From the NCBI RefSeq assembly GCF_003989665.1, contig NZ_RZIJ01000011.1, positions 1-64,000 of the forward strand: DNA of 64,000 nucleotides. The letters are read 5' to 3'. Shown in pieces: positions 52,811 through 62,926 of this stretch. The stretch is from Azospirillum doebereinerae (GTDB lineage: Bacteria > Pseudomonadota > Alphaproteobacteria > Azospirillales > Azospirillaceae). The translations under genes were made by a program, and so were the position numbers. How positions within the stretch are numbered: the stretch's first letter is position 1; each line of letters opens with the position of its first letter. The notes beneath the pieces were generated by a model. It saw only the letters and a program-made list of their open reading frames with translations, searched no databases and was not told the DNA's origin.

Positions 52811-53188
52811 CTATTGGCCGGCCGGCAGCATCCGTTTCAGCGCGCCCACGACGTCCTCGACCCGGATCGGCTTCGCCAGCACGGCCAGCGGCTCCGGGAT
52901 CGTCGCCCGCAACCGTTGCGTCACGTCGCCGGTCGCGTAGCCGCTGGCGATCACCACCGGCAGGCCCGGCTTTTCCCCGCGCACGCGGCGGGCCAGCTCG
53001 TCGCCCGTCATCACCGGCATCCGGATGTCCGTCACCAGCGCGTCGAAGCGGTCCTGCCCCCAGAGATCGAGCGCTTCCTTCCCGTCGAAGGCCGTGGTGA
53101 CGCGGAAGCCTTCATCAATGAGCAACTGTTCCAGGGCCATGATGGCGAGGACTTCGTCGTCGACCAGAAGGATGTGTGGAGCGCCCAT
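52811..53188 (-). CDS. Single-domain response regulator
   Basis: A 125-residue stand-alone receiver: ILLVDDEVLAIMALEQLLID, acceptor Asp in ALVTDIRMPVMTGDEL, and the conserved Thr/Ser and Lys in VVIASGYATG and AVLAKPIRVED. The start at 53188 is the ATG at the receiver edge; the frame is open upstream. It is divergent from an HWE-type histidine kinase 214 bases away, and is likely its partner. Without an output domain it may act on other proteins by binding, as in general stress signalling. Confidence 0.92.
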   Translation of the reverse strand: MGAPHILLVDDEVLAIMALEQLLIDEGFRVTTAFDGKEALDLWGQDRFDALVTDIRMPVMTGDELARRVRGEKPGLPVVIASGYATGDVTQRLRATIPEPLAVLAKPIRVEDVVGALKRMLPAGQ

Positions 53189-53402
53189 GCTTGCCTTTCC
53201 AGCCCGAACGTTGGAACGTGAGGCGACGGCCGGGGCGCCGCGTCCTTCGATTGAAAGTGTCATGTAGCCAGGCGGGTGGGTAGAGGCAAGTGTGTCGCAG
53301 TCATAGCGCCCGCCGGTTGAGTCCATGAAAGGAATGTGGGATCGCCGCTTCAATGATCGTGCCCGTGCCCTTCGTATCCCGTGTTCCGACAAGGATGGCG
53401 CC

Positions 53403-55157
53403 GTGAGCGTGAGTTTGAGGACGATGCTCGCCGCCTGCCTGGGCGGCGTGGGACTGGTCTTCACGGTCGGGACGGCGGTGCTGCTCAACGCCGAGGCCGG
53501 CGGGCGCATGCAGGGCGTCATCGGCGACCAGCTCCACCAATACGCCGATCAGGTGGCCGACAAGCTCGACCGCGGCATGTTCGAGCGCTACCGCGACCTG
53601 CTGGTCGCGACCAGCCTGGACAGCGTCCGCTCGCCGGACGCCTCGCGCGATTCCCGGCGGGCCGTGGTCCAGCGGTTGAAGGACACCTACACGGATTACG
53701 CCTGGATCGGCTTCATCGAGCCCAACGGCATCCTCCAGGTCGCCACCGACCGCGTGCTGGAAGGCATGGACGTGAACGCGCGGGGCTGGTGGAAACAGGG
53801 GCTGGAGCGGCCCTATGTGGGCGACGTCCACGACGCCATCGTGCTGGGCAAGCTGCTCTACGCCAACCGGGCGGAGCCGCCGCGCTTCGTGGATCTGGCC
53901 GCGCCGGTGCACGCGGAGGACGGCACGCTGCTCGGCGTGATCGCGGCCCATCTCAGTTGGGACTGGGCGATGGAGGTCGAGCGCTCGGTGCTGGGGCAGG
54001 TCGACAAGGCCCGGCATGTCGAGGCGATGATCCTGGCCGGCGACGACACCGTGATCCTCGGACCCAAGGAGCTGATCGGGCAGCGCATCGGCGCCGTGTC
54101 GGCGACGGTCGCGGACTCCGCCGCCATCCGGACCTGGCCCGACGGCGTCGGCTATCTGACCAGCACCGCCGCGACCCAGGGCTACCGGGGCTATCCGGGG
54201 CTGGCGTGGAAGGTGGTGCTGCGGGAGCCGGCGACGCTGGCGCTGGCGCCGGTGCGGGAGATGCGCAACCGGGTGATCGCCTGGGGCGCCGCCGCCAGCC
54301 TGCTGGCCGTGCTGGTCGGCTATCTGCTGGCGGGCTGGATCTCCGCCCCGTTGCGCGCCATGGCGCGGGCGGTGAGGGAGGCGGGCGCCACGGGCGGGCG
54401 CCCCGCCTTGCCGGCGACCGGGCATTACGCGGAAATCGACACGCTGTCCGACGCGATGCGGGCCTATCTCGACGAGATCCGCGAGGGTGAGCGGCGGCTG
54501 AAGGACTCGCTCGGCGAGAAGACCATCCTCCTCCACGAGATCCACCACCGGGTGAAGAACAACCTCCAGGTCATCTACGGCCTGATGATGGTCGAGGTCC
54601 GCCAGCTCCCCAAGGAGGAGCGGGGGCGCGCGCGGATGGAGGCGGTGGCGCGGCGCATCACCTCGATGGGACGGCTGCACGAGCAGCTCTACATGTCCGG
54701 CGATTTCGCCCGGATCGACCTGGGAGAGCATTTGCTCCATCTTTGCGAGGCGCTGTCGGATCTGCGCCCCAACGAGGCCGTCGCGCTGCGCGTCGAGGCC
54801 GCTCCGGCGACCTGCTCGCTGGAACTCGCCCTGCCGTTCGGCCTGATCGCCAACGAGCTGATGACGAACAGTCTGAAACACGCCTTTCCCGAGGGGCGCG
54901 GCGGGACCGTGACGATCACGCTGCACGACGGTCCCGACGCGCTGGTGATGGAGGTGAGCGACGACGGCATCGGCTGCGCCGGCGGCCTGCCGACCGGCGG
55001 CATCGGCACCACGCTGGTGAACGGGCTGGTGCGGCAGATCGGCGGAACGCTGACCTTCGATACTCGGCAAGGCTGCATCGCGCGGGTGTCGGTGCCGAAG
55101 GCGCGGCCGGCGGTCCCGGCGCTGCCGGAGGCGCCGGCGCAGACCATGGCGGCGTGA
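53403..55157 (+). CDS. Membrane sensor histidine kinase, HisKA_2/HWE type
   Basis: A 584-residue sensor. Membrane helix 1 is near residues 8-28, the periplasmic sensor (about 30-280, dCache-like: DYAWIGFIEPNGILQVATDR, GMDVNARGWWKQGLE) follows, and helix 2 lies near 295-318 with a HAMP-like stretch after it. The kinase core has the HisKA_2 box LLHEIHHRVKNNLQVIYGL (around 376-394) and ATPase motifs NELMTNSLKHAFPEGRGG and VSDDGIGCAGG. The GTG start at 53403 was chosen for AAGGA seven bases upstream; an ATG at 53325 in the same frame is possible. It is divergent from the single-domain regulator at 52811. Confidence 0.9.
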   Translation: MSVSLRTMLAACLGGVGLVFTVGTAVLLNAEAGGRMQGVIGDQLHQYADQVADKLDRGMFERYRDLLVATSLDSVRSPDASRDSRRAVVQRLKDTYTDYAWIGFIEPNGILQVATDRVLEGMDVNARGWWKQGLERPYVGDVHDAIVLGKLLYANRAEPPRFVDLAAPVHAEDGTLLGVIAAHLSWDWAMEVERSVLGQVDKARHVEAMILAGDDTVILGPKELIGQRIGAVSATVADSAAIRTWPDGVGYLTSTAATQGYRGYPGLAWKVVLREPATLALAPVREMRNRVIAWGAAASLLAVLVGYLLAGWISAPLRAMARAVREAGATGGRPALPATGHYAEIDTLSDAMRAYLDEIREGERRLKDSLGEKTILLHEIHHRVKNNLQVIYGLMMVEVRQLPKEERGRARMEAVARRITSMGRLHEQLYMSGDFARIDLGEHLLHLCEALSDLRPNEAVALRVEAAPATCSLELALPFGLIANELMTNSLKHAFPEGRGGTVTITLHDGPDALVMEVSDDGIGCAGGLPTGGIGTTLVNGLVRQIGGTLTFDTRQGCIARVSVPKARPAVPALPEAPAQTMAA

Positions 55158-55187
55158 GGGGGGAGTCGTGTGTGGGGTGCGGCCACC

Positions 55188-55302
55188 GTTGCCCCCTCCC
55201 TAACCCTCCCCCGCCTTTGGCGGGAGAGGGAACTCCGCCGAACGCCGACAAGGGGCCGACCCCCTCTCCCGCGCAGCGGGGGAGGGATGGGGAGGGGGCA
55301 AA
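55188..55302. repeat. GC-rich palindromic intergenic repeat, family A, copy 3
   Basis: Ends GTTGCCCCCT and AGGGGGCAAAC are nearly complementary; inside are CCCCCGCC-TTT-GGCGGGAGAGGG and CCCCCTCTCCCGC with GCGGGGGAGGG. The central part ACTCCGCCGAACGCCGACAA matches copy 1 almost exactly. It lies between convergent genes, 30 bases after the kinase stop. Confidence 0.85.
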
Positions 55303-55327
55303 CGGAGTTGCGTCCCCAGCCTCCTGT

Positions 55328-56755
<1,428 letters not shown>

Positions 56756-56759
56756 CGCG

Positions 56760-57459
<700 letters not shown>

Positions 57460-57467
<8 letters not shown>

Positions 57468-58236
57468 CGACCGTCTCCCGTCCCAGATACACGCGGATCA
57501 CCTCGGGGTCGTTGAGCACCTGGGCCGGCGGCCCCTCGGCGATCTTCACCCCGTGGTCGAGCACGAACAGCCGGTCGCAGACGGCGGCGACGACGCGCAT
57601 GTGGTGCTCCACCAGCAGCACGGTGACGCCGCTCGCCCGGATGCGGCGGATCATCTCGACCAGCCGCTGGCCCTCCTCCGGGTTCATGCCGGCGGCCGGC
57701 TCGTCGAGCAGCAGCAGGCGGGGCTGGGCGGCCAGCGCGATGGCGATCTCCAGCCGGCGCTGCTCGCCGTAGGACAGCGCGTCGGCCAGGATGTCGGCCC
57801 GGTGGTCGAGGTCGCAGAAGGCCAGCGTCTCCATCGACCGGCGGTGCAGGTCGGCCTCTTCCCGACGGTAGGCGGCGGTGCGGAACACCGAGGCGCCCCA
57901 GCCGGCCTTGGTCGTGCGGTAGGCGGCGCTGCGCACGTTGTCGAGCGCGCTGAGGCTGGGGAAGACGCTGGTGATCTGGAAGGTGCGCGACACGCCGCGC
58001 TGTCCCATGACGTGCGAGGGCTCGCCCGTGCAGTCGGCGCCGTCGAAGCGGATGCGGCCCGAGGACGGCGGCAGCGACCCGCCCAGCATGTTGAACAGCG
58101 TCGTCTTGCCGGCGCCGTTCGGCCCGATCAGCCCGACGACCTCGCCCGCGTGGACCGTCATGTTCACGTCGCGCACCGCCGTCAGACCGCCGAAGATGCG
58201 GGTCAGGCCGGTGACCGAGAGGATCTCCGCGTTCAT
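57460..58236 (-). CDS. livG: Branched-chain amino acid-type ABC transporter ATPase LivG
   Basis: The 258-residue ATPase has Walker A GPNGAGKTTLF, the signature ALSYGEQRRLEIAIAL (YGEQ in place of SGGQ, usual for LivG), Walker B LLLLDEPAAGMNPEE and VLLVEHHMRVVAAVCDRLFV. Start 58236 overlaps the livM stop by four bases; its end overlaps livF by eight. Confidence 0.95.
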
Positions 58237-59231
58237 TTGGCGCCTCCCTCGGCGTTGGGCAGGGTGGTCGGCGCGGTCGTCGCGGTGGCGTTGTTCTCGG
58301 CCTTGTGGTTGCCGCGCCAGCGCTGCCACAGGCTGACCAGCCCGCCCGGCAGGAAGACCACGGTCCCGGTCAGCAGCGCGGCGAAGACCACCATGCGCAG
58401 GGGACCTGCGACGCGCAGCGATTCCAGCAGGCCGATGTAGACCAGCGCGCCCAGGATCGGCCCGACGATGGTGCCGCGCCCGCCGACCACCACCACGATG
58501 ATCAGGGCGGCGACGTTGTGGACGCCCATGATGTCGGGGGTGATGACCTTGATGTAGTGGGCGTAGATGGCGCCGCCGACGCCGGCGATGGCGGTCGCCA
58601 CGACGAAGCCCAGCAGCTTGGTGTGGAAGACGTTCACGCCCAGCGAGGCGGCGAGCGGCGCGTTCTCGCGCACGGCGATGAAGGCGCGCCCGGTGCGGCT
58701 GTTGACCAGCGCGTGGCACAGGAAGGCGACGACCAGCACCAGCCCGAGGACGAGGTAATAGGTCTCGCGCGCGTCGGTGAAGGTGACGGGGCCGAGCGAC
58801 AGCGGCGGGATGTTCGAGATGCCCATCGGCCCGCGCGTCACGTCCACCCAGTGGTTGGTGACGGTGTAGAGGATCGACCCGAAGCCCAGCGTCAGGATGG
58901 CGAATTGCGGCCCGACGACGCGCAGCGCCGCGTAGCCGATCACCAGACCGAACAGCGCCGCGACGAGCCCGGCCAGCGGCAGGCCGATCAGCGGCGGCAG
59001 GCCGAGCTGGGTGGAGAGGATGGCCGAGGTGTAGGCGCCGACGCCGACGAAGGCGGCGTGGCCGAAGGACAGCTCGCCCAGATAGCCGATGATGATGTTG
59101 AGGCTGAGCGCCAGCAGCGCGTACAGCATCCACAGCACCAGCAGATGCTCCAGATAGGCGTTCCCGGCCAGGAAGGGCAGGATTCCGAGCAGCAGGACGC
59201 CGCCCGCGAGGCTGATGTGTTTGGCGTTCAT
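58233..59231 (-). CDS. livM: Branched-chain amino acid-type ABC transporter permease LivM
   Basis: A 332-residue permease with about eight to nine membrane helices. Family motifs are LSLNIIIGYLGELSFGHAAF, GPQFAILTLGFGSILY and SRTGRAFIAVRENAPLAASLG, the ATPase-contact loop, with GRGTIVGPILGALVY near the end. The C-terminal tail (ATATTAPTTLPNAEGGAK) is hydrophilic. It overlaps livG and livH by four bases each (ATGA type). Confidence 0.95.
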   Translation of the reverse strand: MNAKHISLAGGVLLLGILPFLAGNAYLEHLLVLWMLYALLALSLNIIIGYLGELSFGHAAFVGVGAYTSAILSTQLGLPPLIGLPLAGLVAALFGLVIGYAALRVVGPQFAILTLGFGSILYTVTNHWVDVTRGPMGISNIPPLSLGPVTFTDARETYYLVLGLVLVVAFLCHALVNSRTGRAFIAVRENAPLAASLGVNVFHTKLLGFVVATAIAGVGGAIYAHYIKVITPDIMGVHNVAALIIVVVVGGRGTIVGPILGALVYIGLLESLRVAGPLRMVVFAALLTGTVVFLPGGLVSLWQRWRGNHKAENNATATTAPTTLPNAEGGAK

Positions 59232-60106
59232 CGCAGCCCCCTTGCCGTGCTGAACAGGCCGTTGGGGCGCCACAGCAGGACCGCGATGATCATCGCGTAG
59301 CCGATCGCCTCCATGAAGCCGAGGGAAATGTAGCCGCCGCCCAGCGATTCGATGACGCCGAGCAGCAGGCCGGCGAACAGCGCGCCGGTGACGCTGCCGA
59401 GCCCGCCCATGATCACCACGATGAAGCCCTTCAGCACCGCCCAGTTGCCGATGGTCGGGAAGATCATCACGGTCGGGCCGACCAGCGCGCCCGACAGCGC
59501 GGCGAGGCCGCAGGCGAGCGCGAAGGTGTAGCTGTGGACCAGACCGATGTTGATGCCGGTCAGCGCCGCGCCGTCGGGATTCTGCGCGGTGGCCCGCATC
59601 ATCTTGCCGAAGCGCGAGTAGCGGATGAACAGGTAGACCGCCACCAGCACCGCGACGGCGGCGGCGAAGACCAGCACGCGCTGCTGGGTCAGGGTGACGG
59701 TGCCGATGTCGAGGATCTCGTCGGCGAACGGGCTCTCGACGTATTTGGGATCGGCGCCGAACAGCAGCTCGCCGCTGTTGGCGATCAGCAGGGCGAGGCC
59801 CAGGCTGGACAGCAGGATGGTGAATTCGTGGTCGCGGCGCAGCGGCCAGAAGATCAGCTTGTTGGCGACGACGCCAAGCGCCGCCACCACCACGGCGCCG
59901 AGCACGGCGGCGGTGATGTAGTCCAACCCCAACAGGGTGCCGGCGAAATAGGTGAGGTAGGCGCCGAGCATGTAGAACTCGCCATGGGCGAAATTCACGA
60001 TGCGCAGCACCCCGAAGACCAGCGTCAGCCCGGTGGCGATGAGCACATAGGCCATCCCGTTGACCAGGCCGTTCGCGATCTGCTGGGCGAAGACGGTGAA
60101 ATCCAT
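59228..60106 (-). CDS. livH: Branched-chain amino acid-type ABC transporter permease LivH
   Basis: The 292-residue permease starts MDFTVFAQQIANGLVNGMAY and has eight hydrophobic segments; the conserved loop is FGKMMRATAQNPDGAALTGI and the end GGLGSVTGALFAGLLLGVIE. It precedes livM with a four-base overlap. A palindromic repeat lies in the 218 bases between it and the binding-protein gene, so mRNA levels may differ on the two sides. Confidence 0.95.
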   Translation of the reverse strand: MDFTVFAQQIANGLVNGMAYVLIATGLTLVFGVLRIVNFAHGEFYMLGAYLTYFAGTLLGLDYITAAVLGAVVVAALGVVANKLIFWPLRRDHEFTILLSSLGLALLIANSGELLFGADPKYVESPFADEILDIGTVTLTQQRVLVFAAAVAVLVAVYLFIRYSRFGKMMRATAQNPDGAALTGINIGLVHSYTFALACGLAALSGALVGPTVMIFPTIGNWAVLKGFIVVIMGGLGSVTGALFAGLLLGVIESLGGGYISLGFMEAIGYAMIIAVLLWRPNGLFSTARGLR

Positions 60107-60156
60107 GGAGGTGTTGACCTTCCTGTCGGGGAGGGGCCGGACGCAGAGGCGCTGAT

Positions 60157-60294
60157 ATGCCCTTCTCCCCTTGTGGGAGAAGGGTTGGGATGAGGGGGAT
60201 TCCGCCGAAGGCGGAAAGGAACCGTATGTTTCCGGCCGGCTGAAGCCGGCTCCCCCTCACCCCTAACCCCTCTCCCGCAAGGGGAGAGGGGCAC
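60157..60294. repeat. Palindromic intergenic repeat, family B, copy 3
   Basis: Outer arms TGCCCTTCTCCCC and GGGGAGAGGGGCA pair; TTCCGCC-GAA-GGCGGAA is the central hairpin, as in the other B copies, and an extra hairpin GCCGGC-TGAA-GCCGGC is inserted next to it. Located between livH and the LivK-type gene inside the operon. Confidence 0.82.
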
Positions 60295-60324
60295 CAGCGT
60301 CCAAGGGGGCCGGACCGGCTGGCG

Positions 60325-61467
60325 TCAGTCGCGGACGGCGACGATCTGCTTGCTCTTCACCTGGACGAGATGGATGGGCTGCGTCGCCTGCCCCTGGTCG
60401 GAGAAGCGGACGTTGCCGAGCACGGTCGGGGTCTCGTTCGCCTTCAGATAGGCGGCGATCTTGTCGTAGGCGCGGGGATCCCCGCCGGTGCCGGCGACAC
60501 CGGCCGCGATCAGCTCGACGCCCTGGGCGCCCAGCGCGGCGATGAAGGAGGGCTCGTTCTTGTAGGACTTGCGGTATTCCGCCAGCCAGGGCTTCATCGA
60601 AGGCTGGCCGTTGTCCTCGACGAAGGGCGAGGCCGAATAGACGCTCTCCAGCGAATTGCCGGACAGCTCGACCAGCTTGGGGTTCATGTTGCCGGCCGAC
60701 GCGATGACCTTGCCGCGGAAGCCGGTCTGCCGGACCTGCCGGTAGATGGTGGCGCCCTGCGAGGTGTTGATCGCCGCCACGTAGATGGCGTCCGGGTTCA
60801 GCGCCTTCAGCTTGGTCAGCGCGGTGGTGAAGTCCGTGTCGGTGCGGTTGTAGAACTCGTGGCCCTTGATCTCGATGCCGCACTCGCCGAGCAGCTTGGT
60901 GTAGTTGTCCAGCTCCAGCCGGCCCCAGTCGTCGTTGACGTTCATGAAGGCGATCGACTTCGGCTTGATCTGGCCGCAGATCGCCTTGGAGTAGAAGTTC
61001 GACATCATCGCCGAGGTGGCGTTGAGGCGGAACAGGTACTTGTGCCCCTCCTCGGTGACCTTGGGGTGCTGCGAGCTGGTCATCACGGTGATGATCTTGT
61101 CGCGCGTGACCTCCTTCATCGACAGCGCCACGGCGCTGAACCAGCCGCCGATGATGAAATCGACGTTGTCCTGCTCGATGGCGCGCTTGGCGGCGCTGAC
61201 GCCGTCCTCGGGCGAGCCCTTGTCGTCGTAGTTGAGCAGCTCCAGCTTGCGGCCGGCGACGCCGCCCTTGGCGTTGATGATGGCGGCGGCCGCCTGCGCG
61301 CCCTCAAGGCCGAGCTGGCCCTCGAAGGCGCCGGTTCCGCTCATCGGGCCGATGAGGGCGATGCGAATGGGCGGTTGCTGGGCCAGCGCGCCGGCCGAGG
61401 GGCCGACGAAGGGGATGGCCAAGGCCAGGGTCGCCGCCGCGGCGATGAGATCGCGCCTTCCGAGCAT
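60325..61467 (-). CDS. Periplasmic binding protein of the Liv-type ABC transporter
   Basis: A 380-residue precursor with a signal peptide (MLGRRDLIAAAATLALAIPF, cleavage after ALA). The mature protein has the LivK-like Peripla_BP_6 fold: IRIALIGPMSGTGAFEGQLG, VAGRKLELLNYDDKGSPEDG, VDFIIGGWFSAVALSMKEVT. Unlike true leucine receptors it is more like the urea/amide and short-chain carboxylate receptors (FmdD/UrtA-like), so the ligand need not be a branched-chain amino acid. It is encoded between the lyase and livH genes, and presumably binds the substrate of the hydratase/lyase enzymes of the operon. Confidence 0.9.
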   Translation of the reverse strand: MLGRRDLIAAAATLALAIPFVGPSAGALAQQPPIRIALIGPMSGTGAFEGQLGLEGAQAAAAIINAKGGVAGRKLELLNYDDKGSPEDGVSAAKRAIEQDNVDFIIGGWFSAVALSMKEVTRDKIITVMTSSQHPKVTEEGHKYLFRLNATSAMMSNFYSKAICGQIKPKSIAFMNVNDDWGRLELDNYTKLLGECGIEIKGHEFYNRTDTDFTTALTKLKALNPDAIYVAAINTSQGATIYRQVRQTGFRGKVIASAGNMNPKLVELSGNSLESVYSASPFVEDNGQPSMKPWLAEYRKSYKNEPSFIAALGAQGVELIAAGVAGTGGDPRAYDKIAAYLKANETPTVLGNVRFSDQGQATQPIHLVQVKSKQIVAVRD

Positions 61468-61522
61468 GGTTTCCTCCGTTGATTTTCGCTTTGTTGAGCC
61501 GGTGGGATGAGGCCGGCGCCCG

Positions 61523-62386
61523 TCAGGCGCTCTTGAGATACTTTTTTTGCAGCTCTTCGATTTCCGGGAAGCCGATGAAATCGATGAAGCTGTTGTGGTC
61601 GGTGGTCGGGCGCGGCAGGTCCTTGGTGGACCGGCGCTGCGCCAGCGCCGCCAGGTTTTCCTTCAGCGCGGAGGCCACCGTCATCAGCGGCACCAGCGCG
61701 TAGGTCGCCATGCCGGCGACCTCCTCGACCTCGGCCGGCGACAGGTCGCGCTCCAGCCAGCCCAGAAGCTGGAGGGACAGCGGAACGCCGACCGCCTCGC
61801 GCATCGCGCGCAGGCCGTCGATGGAGCTGAAGCACTTGCTGATCGGCTGGATCATGTCGGCGCCGGCCTCGACATAGGCGCGGCCGCGCGCCATCGCCTC
61901 GGCGGGGTCCACCGCGTCGGTGCGGGCGATGATCAGCATGTTGGGGTCGCGCCGGGCGTCGGCCGCCGCCTTGATCTTGGCGACGCCCTCGTCCATCGGA
62001 ATCACCTCGACCCCGCCGACGCAGATCGGGCAGCGCTTGGGCGCCACCTGGTCCTCCATGATGACCGCCGAGACGCCGGCCGCCTCGAACTCGCGGATGG
62101 TGCGCATCACGTTGATGGCGTTGCCGTAGCCGGTGTCGATGTCGGCGATGACCGGCACCTTGACCGCCGAGACGACGTTGCGCACCACCGTCAGGTTCTC
62201 CGACATGGTGTACAGCTCGGCGTCCGGCTGGCCCAGGAAGGAAGCGGACACGCCGAAGCCCGAGGTCATCAGGGCGTCGAAGCCGGCCTGCTCGATGAAG
62301 CGGGCCGACAGCGCGTCGTAGGCGCCGGCCGACCAGACGGTCTTCTGCGCGAGAATGCGGTTGCGGAACTCAGGCCCCCTGGACAT
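61523..62386 (-). CDS. Isocitrate lyase/PEP mutase family lyase
   Basis: The 287-residue protein has the family fold: VWSAGAYDALSARFIEQAGF, the Mg2+ aspartates in VIADIDTGYGNAINVMRTI, VIMEDQVAPKRCP and IIARTDAVDPAEAMARGRAY. The catalytic loop is KRCPIC rather than the KRCGH of methylisocitrate lyase; the cysteine is kept. Candidate activities are 2-methylisocitrate lyase, 2,3-dimethylmalate lyase or oxaloacetate decarboxylase. Being encoded with an aconitase-type pair it probably cleaves the hydroxyacid they make, giving pyruvate plus a second acid. It overlaps the small-subunit gene by 17 bases. Confidence 0.88.
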   Translation of the reverse strand: MSRGPEFRNRILAQKTVWSAGAYDALSARFIEQAGFDALMTSGFGVSASFLGQPDAELYTMSENLTVVRNVVSAVKVPVIADIDTGYGNAINVMRTIREFEAAGVSAVIMEDQVAPKRCPICVGGVEVIPMDEGVAKIKAAADARRDPNMLIIARTDAVDPAEAMARGRAYVEAGADMIQPISKCFSSIDGLRAMREAVGVPLSLQLLGWLERDLSPAEVEEVAGMATYALVPLMTVASALKENLAALAQRRSTKDLPRPTTDHNSFIDFIGFPEIEELQKKYLKSA

Positions 62387-62918
62387 GCTCGCTTCCCTTC
62401 TGCTGACGTTGTTCAGTTGCTTGGCGTTTGAGGTAGGGGACGAGGCCGCCGGCCTCGATCATCTCGGCGTCCGACTGCGGCGGCGGCTCGAAGGCGATCT
62501 CGGTCCCCTGGGTGACGTTGCGGATGGTGTGGGTCGACCAGTCGACCTCCAGCTCGTCCCAGCGCTGGACGAAGCCGAGGATTCCGGGGCAGCTCACCTG
62601 CGGGAAGCCCATGCTGATCTCGCCGCGCCAGTAGCCGGGCGAGAAGGACTCCGCGATCACCCCGGTGATGCCGAGGTGCCGCATCGCCTTCATCGGCGGG
62701 TAGTGCGGGTGGCCGTAGCCGAAGTTCCCGGCTCCGACCAGCAGGTCGCCGGGCTTCACCTTGGCGGCGAAATCCGGGTCGTAGGGCTGCATGGCGAGCT
62801 TGGCCAGCTCCTCCACGTCGGTGATCTTGATGTTCTTGACGCCGACGATCTGGTCGACGTCGAAGTTGACCTCGTCGAAGATGTAGGCGACGCGGCCGCG
62901 CAGGGGGTTCAGCGCCAT
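62370..62918 (-). CDS. Aconitase-family hydratase, small (LeuD-like) subunit
   Basis: The 182-residue protein is a swivel-domain subunit as in LeuD or dimethylmaleate hydratase small subunit. Visible are GRVAYIFDEVNFDVDQIVGV at the N-terminus and LLVGAGNFGYGHPHYPPMKA, the place of the GSSREH active-site loop, here GHPHYP. The rest is GVIAESFSPGYWRGEISMGF and an ending strand. The usual serine and arginine of the loop are gone, so the substrate differs from isopropylmalate. The start 62918 follows the large-subunit stop by eight bases; it overlaps the lyase gene by 17 bases. Confidence 0.85.
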   Translation of the reverse strand: MALNPLRGRVAYIFDEVNFDVDQIVGVKNIKITDVEELAKLAMQPYDPDFAAKVKPGDLLVGAGNFGYGHPHYPPMKAMRHLGITGVIAESFSPGYWRGEISMGFPQVSCPGILGFVQRWDELEVDWSTHTIRNVTQGTEIAFEPPPQSDAEMIEAGGLVPYLKRQATEQRQQKGSEHVQGA

Positions 62919-62926
62919 GGCGGGCC

